Source: Nemertoderma westbladi (taxonomy: Eukaryota; Xenacoelomorpha; Nemertodermatida; Nemertodermatidae). From it: a stretch of DNA of 36,811 nt. Positions within the stretch are counted from its first letter, which is position 1. Each line of letters opens with the position of its first letter. The translations under genes and the position numbers were made by a program. Below the pieces are notes generated by a model. The model was not told the origin of the DNA. It made no database searches and saw nothing but the letters and a program-made list of their open reading frames with translations. The stretch lies in the NCBI GenBank assembly GCA_032718475.1, contig JAUCBJ010008212.1, positions 1 through 36,811 of the forward strand. The letters are read 5' to 3'. Positions 19,549-29,796 of this stretch are shown in pieces.

Positions 19549-19559
19549 GACTAGTACTG
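19549..19559. repeat. Target site duplication of the RTE element, right
   Basis: The exact repeat of 15768-15778 directly follows the (TAG)n tail. The first bases (GACTAG) overlap in sequence with the tail unit, so the junction is uncertain by a base or two. Confidence 0.8.
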
Positions 19560-19609
19560 AAAGACCTGTCAGAATCTACTAAAAACTAACAATAAATAAT
19601 AAACAAACC

Positions 19610-19751
19610 TTGAAGCAATCCCAGCATATCTCGTAAACCTTCACCAGGGACAGTCTCTGGTCGTTTGCGCTTGTCCCTTTTACATAACATCAGTTTTGTC
19701 ATATCACATAACACAATGTCAGGTTTGAAGACTACCCATTCTCTGTGGTGA
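19610..19751 (-). other. Exon-like open frame, unrecognised
   Basis: On the minus strand the sequence TTCACCACAG at 19752 and above resembles a splice acceptor, and CTTCAAG/GTTTGT at about 19610 resembles a donor. Between them one frame is fully open and reads EWVVFKPDIVLCDMTKLML, then KRDKRKRPETVPGEG and LRDMLGLLQ. The composition looks coding, but I do not recognise the protein. It could be an exon of a host gene or of a transposase on the minus strand. It is too short to decide. Confidence 0.3.
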
Positions 19752-21238
19752 AATCTTAATCTACAGTATATATATACAATATTTAAATGTAATAAATAAA
19801 TAAATGTAATAAATGTAACACGTAGTCTAAAGTTTGAAGATGGAAAAGAATAAATTCAACGACCAATCGGAAATGAATGGGTTAATTTTTCCATCTTTCC
19901 AGTTAATTTGGAAATTTTTCAATGTAACTAAGACTGTAGATTATTAATCGGAACGCCTTGATGATCCCTTCTCGCTTTTTATGTAGTGAAATACATTACA
20001 AAAAGTCAAATGAATATAGATTCTCAGACAGCACTTATTCTTGTAGCATTTGATAGATAAAATGAATTAGAGAAAATCAATAATCGAGAATCACCTATTG
20101 CAGCTGCAAAACTCATAAACAGTATTGTATATCAATAAGTGCAAAATGAGTGCATATCAGCACCATTAGCTGCAATATTTTATTATATTTTAAATAAATT
20201 TTAACAAAAATTGATTAAAACAAATTAAAACAAAATAAAATACAAATAAATTAAAACAAATTTAAATTTACATAATCAATCCATCTGAAACTGTTAAAAA
20301 CTTATAACCCCACTCGTTATGGGAGTGACATAATAACTAGTTTTTCTCTCATGAATTAAATAGTAATTAAATTGTGATTATTAATCTGTTATTTGTGTTC
20401 CAGTATATTAAGTTCTTAAACATGAACAGCCAAATTTAGAGGTTTTAGTATAGTTATCAATAAAATTTGAAATACTTATTTAATTTTAATTTGACTGTTG
20501 TATATTGAGGCGCCATTCATGTTAATGTAATTAACATAGAAGGGGCAATGAACCCAGAAGGTACAGCTAAACTCTGGTGTTTAAAGAAAGTGACTCTAGG
20601 GGATGAATCTGGTTTTTACTATGTCATTTTTTAACAACAAAATTGATAAATTCCTACAGGAAGTTGGTAGGAGGTTCAATATTAACAACTCCATAACAAT
20701 ACTAGGACAAAGTTAAAATGGTTTCAAAGGGTTTCGATTGTATGATCGTTAGTATTATACATATCATACTTTTAATATATCAATTGAATTAGCTAATTGT
20801 AAAATTAATTAGATGCTGCATTATGATTATATATTTTTCGCGATGAAATTATTTTGTATATCGCAAACATAAATTTTATCATGATAACATTAATTTTATT
20901 GCGATAATTTCAATGTTATTGCAACAAATTAATTTTATTGTTAAGTGAAATTTATTACAAACCAATTAATTAAGTTTTTATAGTACTATTAATAAATATG
21001 AATTCACACTAAAATAGTATATATATATGACGGTTTGGTGTTTTACAATGGCACTAACTAAAATTAAACTCAAGCACACTAGAAACTTTTTATTTGATCG
21101 AAAACATTTTGTTGATCATCGATATCGAAATGTTTTGGGATTCCAGGGGCTCATAATGCGTTAATTGTTGTGTTGTAAGAATATTATATATAATTTGCAA
21201 ATTCTATAAATTTGAATTTATGAGTACGACAGAAAATT
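19752..21238. other. AT-rich non-coding stretch
   Basis: No gene is supported. It contains (AAAT)n patches near 19790-19815 and repeated TTAATTTTATT words at 20880-20945. A small palindrome, TGTTAATGTAATTAACA, is at about 20519. Nothing else was recognised. Confidence 0.45.
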
Positions 21239-21460
21239 AATCATTCTGCTCGAAGGCACCACGAACATGTACTACATCTTTCACACTATACTTAAATTTG
21301 TCTCTAATAAAATGTTTCCATTTTGGATTTTCCGGTTGAAATAGTTCCCAACAAAAATGTCGAGATAATTTCATCTCCATCTCCACTCCTCAGTCAGTGG
21401 AGAAGGGGGAATATTTAAGAAATTCCTCAACTGCACCCATCCTCTGTTGTCTCGACTAGG
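21239..21460 (-). pseudogene. Exon-like coding remnant with one frameshift, unrecognised
   Basis: On the minus strand an acceptor-like TTTTTCAACAG at about 21478 is followed by RIVIYPSRDNRGWVQLRNF, then PPSPLTEEWRWR. The frame stops at a TGA in a short GGAGAT tandem. In the next frame it goes on as MKLSRHFCWELFQPENPKW, HFIRDKFKYSVKDVVHVRG and AFEQND, then TAA at about 21239. The Trp, Phe and charged-residue mix is protein-like on both sides of the shift, which suggests a real but broken exon. The protein family is not recognised. Confidence 0.35.
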
Positions 21461-21889
21461 ATAAATGACTATTCTCTGTTGAAAAACGAATTAAAAAAAA
21501 TTAGACATAATGCCTTTCATGGGCCGAGGATATCTTATATATTAGCAGACTCCAGCTTGCGAACTGATGCTACAAATATCGGAGGTGATACTTGATGCAA
21601 AGAAGGAGAACATAGGAGACATGTCAAACGAATAATAAACTAGCTGGCGGGGCTAGCGCACCCTGAAAGAAGCTCTCCAGCTTCAGACGACTGTTCAACT
21701 GTCCACCTCTTCTTTCAAGTTACACTCAAAATAAAGTATATGCATCAATAATGTATATCACATAAATGACCTTTATTATGTTCTCTAAGAGTTAATGAAC
21801 AGAAGGCGGCACATAATTATTGACCTTTCAATAAGTTTACTATATTATTATAAGTTTGTTAAGACTTATTACTGTAAAAGTATTCACTA
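21461..21889. other. Non-coding stretch
   Basis: No gene, RNA fold or repeat could be supported here. Confidence 0.4.
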
Positions 21890-22547
21890 TCTATCTATGT
21901 ATGTATGTATATCGGGTGAACTCCTCTGTAGCGATTTCCAAAAAATGTATTAAAGTGTCTTTCATTTATTTAGAAAAATAGCCCCATTACACGAAAAGTA
22001 CCATAGACTCAATGATAGAAACACCAGCTGCTGGTGCTCATGAGGGCCTAGTAAGCTACTACTATTGATTGAATGGGTAGGCCCAAATCGCAGAATAGTT
22101 TATTACTTGCCAAGTGTATCTCACTCTATCCCATTAGTTTGTAATGTATTATTACCCCACCAGCTGAATAGCCCTCCACAGTGAATCCTATGGGAATATC
22201 TATTTACTGCTGGGAGGACAGCTGATTGAAATCTAGGCACTGGGTCGTTTTTATAGGTTAATAATAATGAATGGGGAGGAACCCAACTACCTATTTTTGT
22301 ATATGGTGGGTCTTCTTATAGCCAGCTTGCTGGCATTTTAACTGTGTCATCTCACAGAAGCAAAGACTCGACTCTAATCGAATTGCAATAAATACCGTAA
22401 AAGTACCGAAAATATACACTGCATGTCGGTGAAATTACTTTATACAGATCCCAGGACCACGCTGAATCCAACGGTATTTTCCTCATATCGCGAGAGCCAG
22501 TAGTTTAGGAGATAGAGGAACAAACAAACATACATACACAATTTGAG
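21890..22547. repeat. Probable interspersed repeat with complementary simple-repeat ends
   Basis: The left end is (TATC)n/(TATG)n at about 21890-21912. The right end is AACAAACAAACATACATAC at about 22528-22547, preceded by CCAGTAGTTTAGGAGATAG. The latter word followed by a CAAA/CATA tail is a pattern I associate with non-autonomous repeats or LINE tails in invertebrates. The two ends are partly complementary (TGTATGTATGT against ACATACATACA). No coding frame was found. Confidence 0.35.
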
Positions 22548-22748
22548 CTTTAGATATCAATTATAAAAATAATCACAGTTATGTCTGAACTGCACCTCAC
22601 AAATATAGACAATTTTACCCATCAATTATATACCAACGCCTATGACATTACCTGATGATGCAATGGCAATTGTTAGGATGTGTTAACTATTTTTAAAAAC
22701 AGAATAAGACAATTATTTTTATGATAAACGCAGGGACGCTAACACAAC

Positions 22749-23105
22749 AAACAAACAAACAAGGAACAGCCGACACTGTTATTGGGGCCCCACACATTCA
22801 GGTTGTGATTTATTTGCTGGCTTGTTAACTTTGTTTAACTTTGTCTTTGTAAAATTAATTTATTGACTTGGCTTGTACGCCTGATTTATTTGTCTTAATT
22901 CTTAACCTAATTCTTGCGAGGACAAACAAACAAACAAGGAACAGCCGGACACTGTTATTGGGGGCCCACACATTCAGGTTGTGATTTATTTGCTGGCTTG
23001 GTAACTTTGTCTTTGTAAAATTAATTTATTGACTTGGCTTGTGGACCTGATTTATTTGTTGATTTATATATTTATTTATCTTAATTCTTAACTTAATTCT
23101 TGGTT
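22749..23105. repeat. Two-copy tandem duplication, period about 175 bp
   Basis: The block beginning with (CAAA)n and AAGGAACAGCC at 22761 recurs at 22936, followed in both copies by ACACTGTTATTGGGG and GGTTGTGATTTATTTGCTGG. The second copy ends with extra TTTA-rich sequence. Both copies share small indels rather than many substitutions, so the event is fairly recent. Confidence 0.8.
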
Positions 23106-23344
23106 CTGTAACCGATGATCCACTGATGATCCATGAATACCCTTTCCAAATGTCGCTGCCCTGTGACACAACATTCCTATGTCGCAACAACATAAATGAG
23201 TGCCCAAGACGACCATTAAATTTATTTATTTATTTCTTTATTTACCGCAGGCAACATATGGAAAATATAATATTATATTATAATCGTACAATCAGCCCAT
23301 ATCGTCTACCTACGCTACAGCACAATAATTAAGTATGCAATTGA

Positions 23345-23876
23345 TTTCAGTGCATGGGTGATGATGAGATGTAAACCATGTTGAAACAACCATGGTGAGA
23401 CCAACCATTATTTTCTAAGACATTTACCATGTTCAAGGCATTATCCCGTAGAATATGGTGGAGTTTTCCAACAAGATCCCAACCATCTTTCCCAGAATGG
23501 AAGCGATGTTGGTTGCTGTGTGAGTTTCTGGGAATGGCAAACACTCCAGCACAACCATTTTTCATTGCCATGTAGCAGAGATGAAGCAGACAGTGAAACT
23601 TATAAAGGACTCAACTTTGCTCAAGGTCCAGATGTTAGTTGTAGCCGAATAATAAGTACTGCAGCAAGCCTATAAATTATTTATCTAGCAGTATGGTATA
23701 GGATTTAAATCGGAAATAAAACTGTTGTAAAAAAAACGTCAAGAAAACTGACAGCAAATTAAAGACATGAAGAATTATTACGTTGTACTGTAGAATAGTG
23801 TTGCAAATAAATGCTGGTATAGGAATGGAGTTTGTCAGTTTGTATGAATTACTGTATGCATAGGCTTAGTGAAGAG
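23345..23876 (-). pseudogene. Second copy of the hAT exon segment
   Basis: This is the partner of 14043-14619 and has the same orientation. The coding part (23658 down to about 23347, minus strand) starts after the same CTGCAG acceptor. It reads SATTNIWT, the ISATWQ-stop-KMVV block, then LVGKLHHILRDNALNMVN and NNGWSHHGCFN. It shares the in-frame stop and the Asp-to-Asn change at the first catalytic position with copy 1, so both were already present before the duplication. It carries its own frameshifts near SILGK and near the CFN block. It lacks the tandem duplication and the later exons seen at 12012-14395. No function is expected. Confidence 0.8.
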
Positions 23877-23992
23877 CGATAGAGAGAATATTAATGGTGT
23901 ACGAAGGATTGAAGAGCTACTTTTGATCTATTGATAAATCTCCTACAGTATTGTTGAACTTTTTTCAGGACCCACTCAGCGAACTTTAGTTA

Positions 23993-24766
23993 ATGTTGAT
24001 TCATAATCAAGTAGCTTTGTTTCAAGATTCACTACTTAAAATTGAGGGTGCCGAAATTTCGATATTGGAATCAATAGCATTAGTTCACAATCTAAGGGAC
24101 AAACTACAATTCCGAAAAGACAATGCATTTTTGCCAACCTTAATTCGCTCTCGTTTGACAGCACTAGAGAACGATGGTGAATCGGGGATTAGTGTCTTTA
24201 AGGGTCAAGTTTTGAGTTTCTATAAAGAAGCTATTGATTATCTAAACCTGTGGGATGCATCAAAGCACCATAAATTGCCGTTTGATTGGATTTTATTAAA
24301 GAGTGTTCCAAAGTGGTCATCAGTAGAAGAATCACTGGATGAAATCAATAAGGATATGGGTTGGCAAGGAATGCAATCAGAACTTGATCGTGACCTTATA
24401 GTTGACGAATTTCAATATTCAATAAGGTATATTACGGAGTTAAAAGTTGAAGAATGCAATAAAGAAAACACAAACGCATGTGACAGATGGTTGGAAGTAT
24501 TTAAGCATCAAGTTCCATACAAACAAATCTTGAAGATTGTTGAATACCTAATGGCTCTAACTGGTAATAATTGTACAGTTGAGCGAGTTTTCACGGATAT
24601 TAATCAGTTCTGGACAAAACAGAAAGCGCAACTGCTCATAGAAACGCTAAGTGCTGCTGTGAAAGTAATGTTTAACATATCTATTAGTTGTAATGAATTT
24701 TTTGACTTAATTTCAAAAAATCACTTATTGCTTAAAAAAATTCATTCAAATGAAAAGTATCGGTAG
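23993..24766 (+). CDS. hAT-type transposase C-terminal half, 257-residue intact frame
   Basis: The frame starts at an ATG (23993) just after an in-frame TAG. A splice-acceptor-like CTTTTTTCAG at about 23959-23968 lies upstream, but all frames after it stop quickly, so the N-terminal part of the gene is missing or broken. Residues ~1-160 are a helical Asp/Glu/Lys-rich region. Residues ~175-240 read LMALTGNNCTVERVFTDIN, WTKQKAQLL and CNEFFDLI. These are the C-terminal dimerisation signature of a hAT-like group common in animals, in which the NCTVERVF block replaces the usual SSVASERVFS. It is not the missing end of the minus-strand hAT gene, which has different sequence style and orientation. 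It may be a truncated transposase or a captured domain; 257 residues without a lesion is notable among so many broken genes. Confidence 0.6.
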   Translation: MLIHNQVALFQDSLLKIEGAEISILESIALVHNLRDKLQFRKDNAFLPTLIRSRLTALENDGESGISVFKGQVLSFYKEAIDYLNLWDASKHHKLPFDWILLKSVPKWSSVEESLDEINKDMGWQGMQSELDRDLIVDEFQYSIRYITELKVEECNKENTNACDRWLEVFKHQVPYKQILKIVEYLMALTGNNCTVERVFTDINQFWTKQKAQLLIETLSAAVKVMFNISISCNEFFDLISKNHLLLKKIHSNEKYR

Positions 24767-24970
24767 ATGAGCAGTAGGAATAATTTGTTGCTGTTTCGTT
24801 GGTATTTGAAACAGTTTACTGCTTTATGGTTATAATACAGTGTGTTTTGTAATAAAATTTAAATTTTTCAATATTCTTCAGGCCAAACTGGGCTCAGTTT
24901 AGGTGTCCCACTTTGGCTCTCTGTGAATCTGGTCACCTTACTATATAAGTATAATATTGCCAAATATTTC

Positions 24971-25092
24971 AACCCAAAATTGCAATTACAATTTAACAGG
25001 CCTTTTTCAATTTTTAGGTTTTCTGTAGTTAGGCCATTAGTTACCAGAGCCATTGAAAAAGGCCTGTTAAATTGTAATTGCAATTTTGGGTT
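24971..25092. repeat. Perfect 41-bp inverted repeat with 40-bp loop
   Basis: 24971-25011 and 25052-25092 are exact inverse complements (core AATTGCAATTACAATTTAAC). The similarity stops sharply at both outer ends. No target duplication is evident. Transcription of either strand would give a 41-bp hairpin, possibly a source of small RNAs. It is otherwise a very young foldback or an inverted duplication. Confidence 0.85.
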
Positions 25093-25974
25093 TGCACCTA
25101 AAGATCTTTCTTTTAATTAAAAAGAATTATTGGTCAACCAAACAATAATTATTTTGGTCGAACAATAAATAGCTAAAAATCTGAAAAAATGTATTAATTG
25201 GCAGAATTCAGCCACTGTAAAAGTGTAACATGGTTTAAAATTATTCAGATTAATATGTAATATAACATTAAACTTAGGAAGTAATAAAGCATGCTGTCAT
25301 ATCTTGCGATATATTTTGTGTGAGACATAGAGCTGTCATCTTGTTTTTCTTATTCTGATTGCAAATAAAAAGCAGTATAATTTATTGGATTATGTTCTGC
25401 TTTGTGTTATAATTATAATTTTCTATTCCAGTTGCTATGTGATGTTGCATAGAATCTGGTGGTGGGTTAGGCCTATCTACATAGTGTAATCTATCTGAAT
25501 AGAATGGCCTAGCCTCTGTATTGATAGTGTCATATTGCTGCATGGGCTGCATGCACCTGGTATAAACTCCTACAGTACCAATATAAGCCTATAAGATAGT
25601 TGCCTAGCTACCAGTAGGTATGGAGCTACATCGGAGTTTCGCCATCGACCTCATCTTTCCCCGATATCGGTGGGATCCCTAGGCTCAGACCTAATGCCTA
25701 CCGTAGTTATTTGCTTGTTATATTGCACATTGTTTTCTATACAATTTTCTACCTTATGTTTGTGGGGTTGCTGGTGTAAAAGATGTAATAAATCCCCATT
25801 TAGAATGACTCACCAGTGATCTGGGGGGTCAATACAATCTAGGTTGAAATGAGTCCACCGGTTGAAATGAATCCCTTCAAAGATATCCATAGGTTAAATA
25901 GTAACCTGCACTCTTAATAAGATGTGATTGTTTATCTATGAATGTATCTGAATGTTATACTAGAAGGTCATGAG
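25093..25974. other. Non-coding stretch
   Basis: No gene is supported. TAGGCCTATC is present at about 25468. A GC-richer patch at 25600-25700 has no recognised motif. Confidence 0.45.
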
Positions 25975-26960
25975 AGAGCAAAGCAGTCGCCCATACCCTA
26001 GCAGCATACTTGGCTTCAGTTTGCCAGTCCAAACCCACTTGTATCACAAATCCTCCACCATAGAACACTAAACCACCACATAGTCCCATCCCTCCAGTCT
26101 CTGGCGCAATCTGCAAATGAACCACAATGGACCACCCTCGATGTTCTCACAAGCCCAGGTACTCAATGGAAGCTATCCAATGCTATTGACCAGAAACTCC
26201 ATGAGCAGCAACTGTCCCCCGCCCCAGACACTCTGTCAACACTCACCAACTCAACATCACTGGCCCACTCTGGTGACTGGCTGCAGGCTATACCATGTGA
26301 AAGCCTTGGGCTTCACTTTATGGATGCAGAGTTCAGGGTATGCCTCTACTGGCTCGTTGTCTGCATGGTCTCTGGCCCATCCCCTTGTCCTATATGCCTA
26401 TCACCGGCCGACCAAATAGGAGACCACCACATAGGATGTAGTGGTGATGGGGACAGAATCTCATGCCATGACTCACTTCAGGATGCAGTCTTCGCAGCAG
26501 CCCAATCTGCTGCTCTTGCGCCCGAAGTGAAGTCCCTGGCCTGATACCAGGTTCCTGTAGCCGTCCAGCAGACATCTTCATCCCAAACTGACAAGGAGGC
26601 CACCCAACATCCCTGGACATAACAGGCATTTCCTCCCCCCAGGCGCGAACTGCCGCCACCCCAGGACATGCATTATCCATCGCATACGACTGCAAGACAG
26701 CTGCCGACATAGAAGAGTGCTGCAAGAGTCTGGAGTTTGCTTTATCCCCCTACCAGTGGAAGCCCTGGGTGGTTTGTGCACCCTCATGCCTCGGCCACTA
26801 TGTGGGAGATAGACCGTCTCCAAAGTCTCAGGCGAGGTATTCCCTCAATGGACTCCACCCGCCACATGTTCCAGCAGTTATCCTTCACGCTCTGGTGGGG
26901 AAACGCCACAATGTGGTTACGACAGGGCCAGGTTTTCCCTTCAGTCCTGCAAAATAAATA
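25975..26960 (+). pseudogene. Decayed LINE C-terminus with CCHC finger and restriction-like endonuclease
   Basis: From about 26120 a plus frame reads QWTTLDVLTSPGTQWKLSN, then GDWLQAIPCESLGLHFMD. The finger CPICLSPADQIGDHHIGC follows, then DRISCHDSLQDAVFAAAQ. A frameshift near 26535 leads to SCSRPADIFIPN, a stop where Trp is expected, then HPTSLDITGISSPQ and TPGHAL. The order CCHC finger, R-x2-xHD, PAD and LD-x-T fits the endonuclease of R2/NeSL/CRE-type non-LTR retrotransposons. In intact relatives this domain cuts the genomic target. The end (about 26760-26960) is scattered over frames (PSCLGHY, LVGKRHNVV). The reverse transcriptase is absent. It is a non-functional, 5'-truncated copy; the clade is inferred from the motif order only. 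Confidence 0.6.
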
Positions 26961-28244
26961 TGAGGGACAAAGTTTTCGACGAAATAAAATATTTTATAAA
27001 AACTCTAATTTCCATAGAGGAAATGCTTATAAGATGAACTTGATTCAGATAATGTTTTACTAAGAATTATTGGAAAATGATTATCCCCAGTTAATTTAGT
27101 TTGTTTAGGGCTGTGTAGATTGGGTTCTAAACCCACCATATCTTAGGCAGTATGGTAGGGCCTACTTCCCCCTATAGTAGGCCTACTCTATTGCTAGTAC
27201 CTACAATTCTGATAAATACATGTATAATATAACTGATATAAGCTGATATAACTAATGGGTACTCGGTACTTGTATTTTCAATAAACCGCTTTAAAAACGC
27301 AAAATTATTAATAAAGCCTTAATGTTCATAGGTCATTTCTACCAAATTTCAAATTAATCTGCTGGTTGGTTCTATATTTGTAGTCTGTTTGGGAATCTTT
27401 CTAGGTGGAAAACGCTGATTTATCAGGAGAAATAAGTTCTTAATACGAAGTTGAAAGTTATAATAATTGTTAGAGAAACTGTATAATTGTCAATCAGCTT
27501 ATTAGATAATATTTCCTACCTAACATATAATACAACCCAATATACCAGTAAACATTTGTACCCGGATAAAGAAGTGAAGTTAAATGGATAATGCCAATAT
27601 TATATATAGAGCACAGCCAATAGCCAATCAAACAATCGTAGGATGATACCGCAGGCTAACTAACTACAAACAGCTGAAGGGCCATATTTATTATCACCTA
27701 ACTAACAAGGGGCAGTAAGCAAGATATTATTATTAGTAACCGATGGCTCCTTATACTCTACTATAGAAATTATATTGAAAATTCACGGATACGTGCACAT
27801 GCGCAATATTTATAGCTACTTATTTACCTATTTCCCTATACTTGTCGATAGAGGAATTCTAGAAGTATGTTTGTGTGTAGGGCAGGGCCTACAATTTCTA
27901 AGTTTTGACAGACTACATGAGTACCAAGTTTGGTTTAATTTCAATAATGATTGACTGACATATTTCGGGTTTTATCAAAAGTCTGACTTCTCGAGGTTTT
28001 TATCAAAAGTCTAAACTACTGGTACCGAGTGACAGACTGTCTGATTTTTGACCAAACTTCAGATTCTTTCTAAACTGTTGAGGGATTACATAGACATACG
28101 TACCAAGTTTGGTTTAATTTTATCAAGGAATGACCGAATTATTAGTGATCAAAAATTGCACGACGTTGACAGTCGACTGACAACTCATTAATGTAACCCC
28201 TATGATAATGCTAAGGCTTCGCTCACTTCGTGGCTGGTCCCACA
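26961..28244. other. Non-coding stretch with short repeats
   Basis: No gene is supported. The 20-mer GTACCAAGTTTGGTTTAATT occurs at 27921 and 28100, within two related ~180-bp blocks. TTTATCAAAAGTCT is repeated 29 bp apart near 27972-28013. These look like a decayed tandem or dispersed repeat. TAGGCCTAC words occur near 27180. Confidence 0.45.
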
Positions 28245-28810
28245 TTAAGGGGTGATGTCGGTCAGAATGGAGAAAACTATCAAAAAAAATTTTTTATCGA
28301 TTCTGGTGCACAATTTAATGCTCTTTTCAAAAATTATAATGTCTAGACCAGAACATAGAACACTAGTTCTCGAGATATTCCCATTTGAATATGGTCAAGT
28401 CGGAGAATTGCTCAAACAGAATTGAAAAAATGGTTTGTTTATCATGTGTCGTATCCATGTTTGTCGCATATAACGTTTTGAGTACGGTAACTACAATTTT
28501 CATTTTGTTTCATGTATTAGCGGGAAATATTTTACTAATCCATTATTAGCAGATTGTTGAGTATGCAGTAGTGCCAACTGGTAACAGGGTAGGGGACCTA
28601 TCTGTCAGTCTGTATACGGTAATGCCTAATGGTACCGTTACTGTTACTTATAATTTATTCATATAGGCCTATTGCCAGTCTAGGTATGTAAAGTAACAGT
28701 GTCCCAGCACAAACGGTAGGAAATTATCATTTAGTGGTTCCTTATTATATTGTAATTTTGTTAGGCCTATATATTAATTAGCCAACTGGTATTCAGTCGT
28801 TATAAATGAG

Positions 28811-29796
28811 ATGGGAAGGGCAAAACCCATCTTCAAGAATAAATTTAGGGGGAATCAGTTTATAAAGTCAAACTATATGAGGAGAAGTTTTGAGATTAGT
28901 TCTGGGGACATTCTTGCTTCTATTTCATCTGAAGATGGATCATCATCAACTGATTCAACCAAAGCTCCCGCTGTATCAAATAAACCAACTTCAGTGAGTG
29001 CAGCCAAGAGAAAGTTTGGAAGTTCTACATTGGGTGATACTCCAAATTCTGCTAACACGTTTGCTCTTATTGATGTGGAACTTTTATCCTCTGGCATATC
29101 GTCCTCCTGTATCTGTAGCAAATGTGGTGAAGGATCCATCAGTATTACCGTTTCAAACATTCTTGTGTGTCTTGCTGTGGAGTTCCAGATATCATGTAGC
29201 AACTGCAGTAATATATCTGTATTTGAGTCATCAAGGAAGATCAACAGGTATTATGAGGTTAACCTTCGTCAGGTTTATGCATACCAGTGCATTGGGGCAG
29301 GTCGTCTACAAGCACAGACTGTTAGTAGCATCATGAATTTGCCACCACCAATATTAAGGTTTGCTGCTACCTACAAGATAATTCTGAAGTCCCTGCAAGA
29401 TATAGCCACAGATTCTATGAATCTGGCAGCAGCAGGAGCTGTTGAGTTGAATGTGGAGGAAGAAACGGCTACTGACATTCCTGTAAGTGTTGATGGGACC
29501 TGGCAGAAATGGGGACACCAGAGTCTAAATGGTGTTGTCTCAATCGTATCTGTTGACTCTGGCAAGATTATAGATGTGGATAAACTTTTCAAGTTTTGTA
29601 GATGGTGCAGTCTTGTTAGTCCATCTGCCACTGCAGAGAGCAAAGAGAAACATAAGTCTGACTGCACTAAGAACTATGCGGGCAGTAGTGGTGGAATGGA
29701 AGAGCTAGGTGTCCAGAGGTTGTTTTTCAGGTCTGCTGAGGAAAGAGGGGTGCGCTATACAAAATATCTTGGCGATGGGGATAGTAGCTCATTCAA
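28811..29796 (+). pseudogene. Mutator-like transposase, copy B, N-terminal part
   Basis: The ATG at 28811 opens MGRAKPIFKNKFRGNQF, the usual basic start. A Ser-rich linker follows to ~residue 65, then the cysteine pairs C100-C105 (CICSKC) and C129-C132 (CSNC), a probable zinc-binding module. NLRQVYAYQCIGAG leads to the catalytic region: VSVDGTWQKWGHQSLNGVV (D228), then DSGKIIDV, CRWC, and YTKYLGDGDSSSF (D322/D324). There is no lesion up to residue 328. At 29797 the coding sequence is interrupted by an RTE fragment and the frame ends 45 bases later (TAA at about 29837-29839). The protein would be a DNA-cutting transposase acting in the nucleus, but the third catalytic residue lies beyond the insertion. 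Confidence 0.85.
29783..29796. repeat. Target site duplication of the RTE fragment, left
   Basis: AGTAGCTCATTCAA, part of the DSSSF codons of the transposase, recurs at 30676-30689. Confidence 0.85.

Noticed and set aside
23126-23332. Plus-strand 68-codon frame near the second tandem duplication
   Set aside because: It crosses a TTTA microsatellite and has no recognisable feature.
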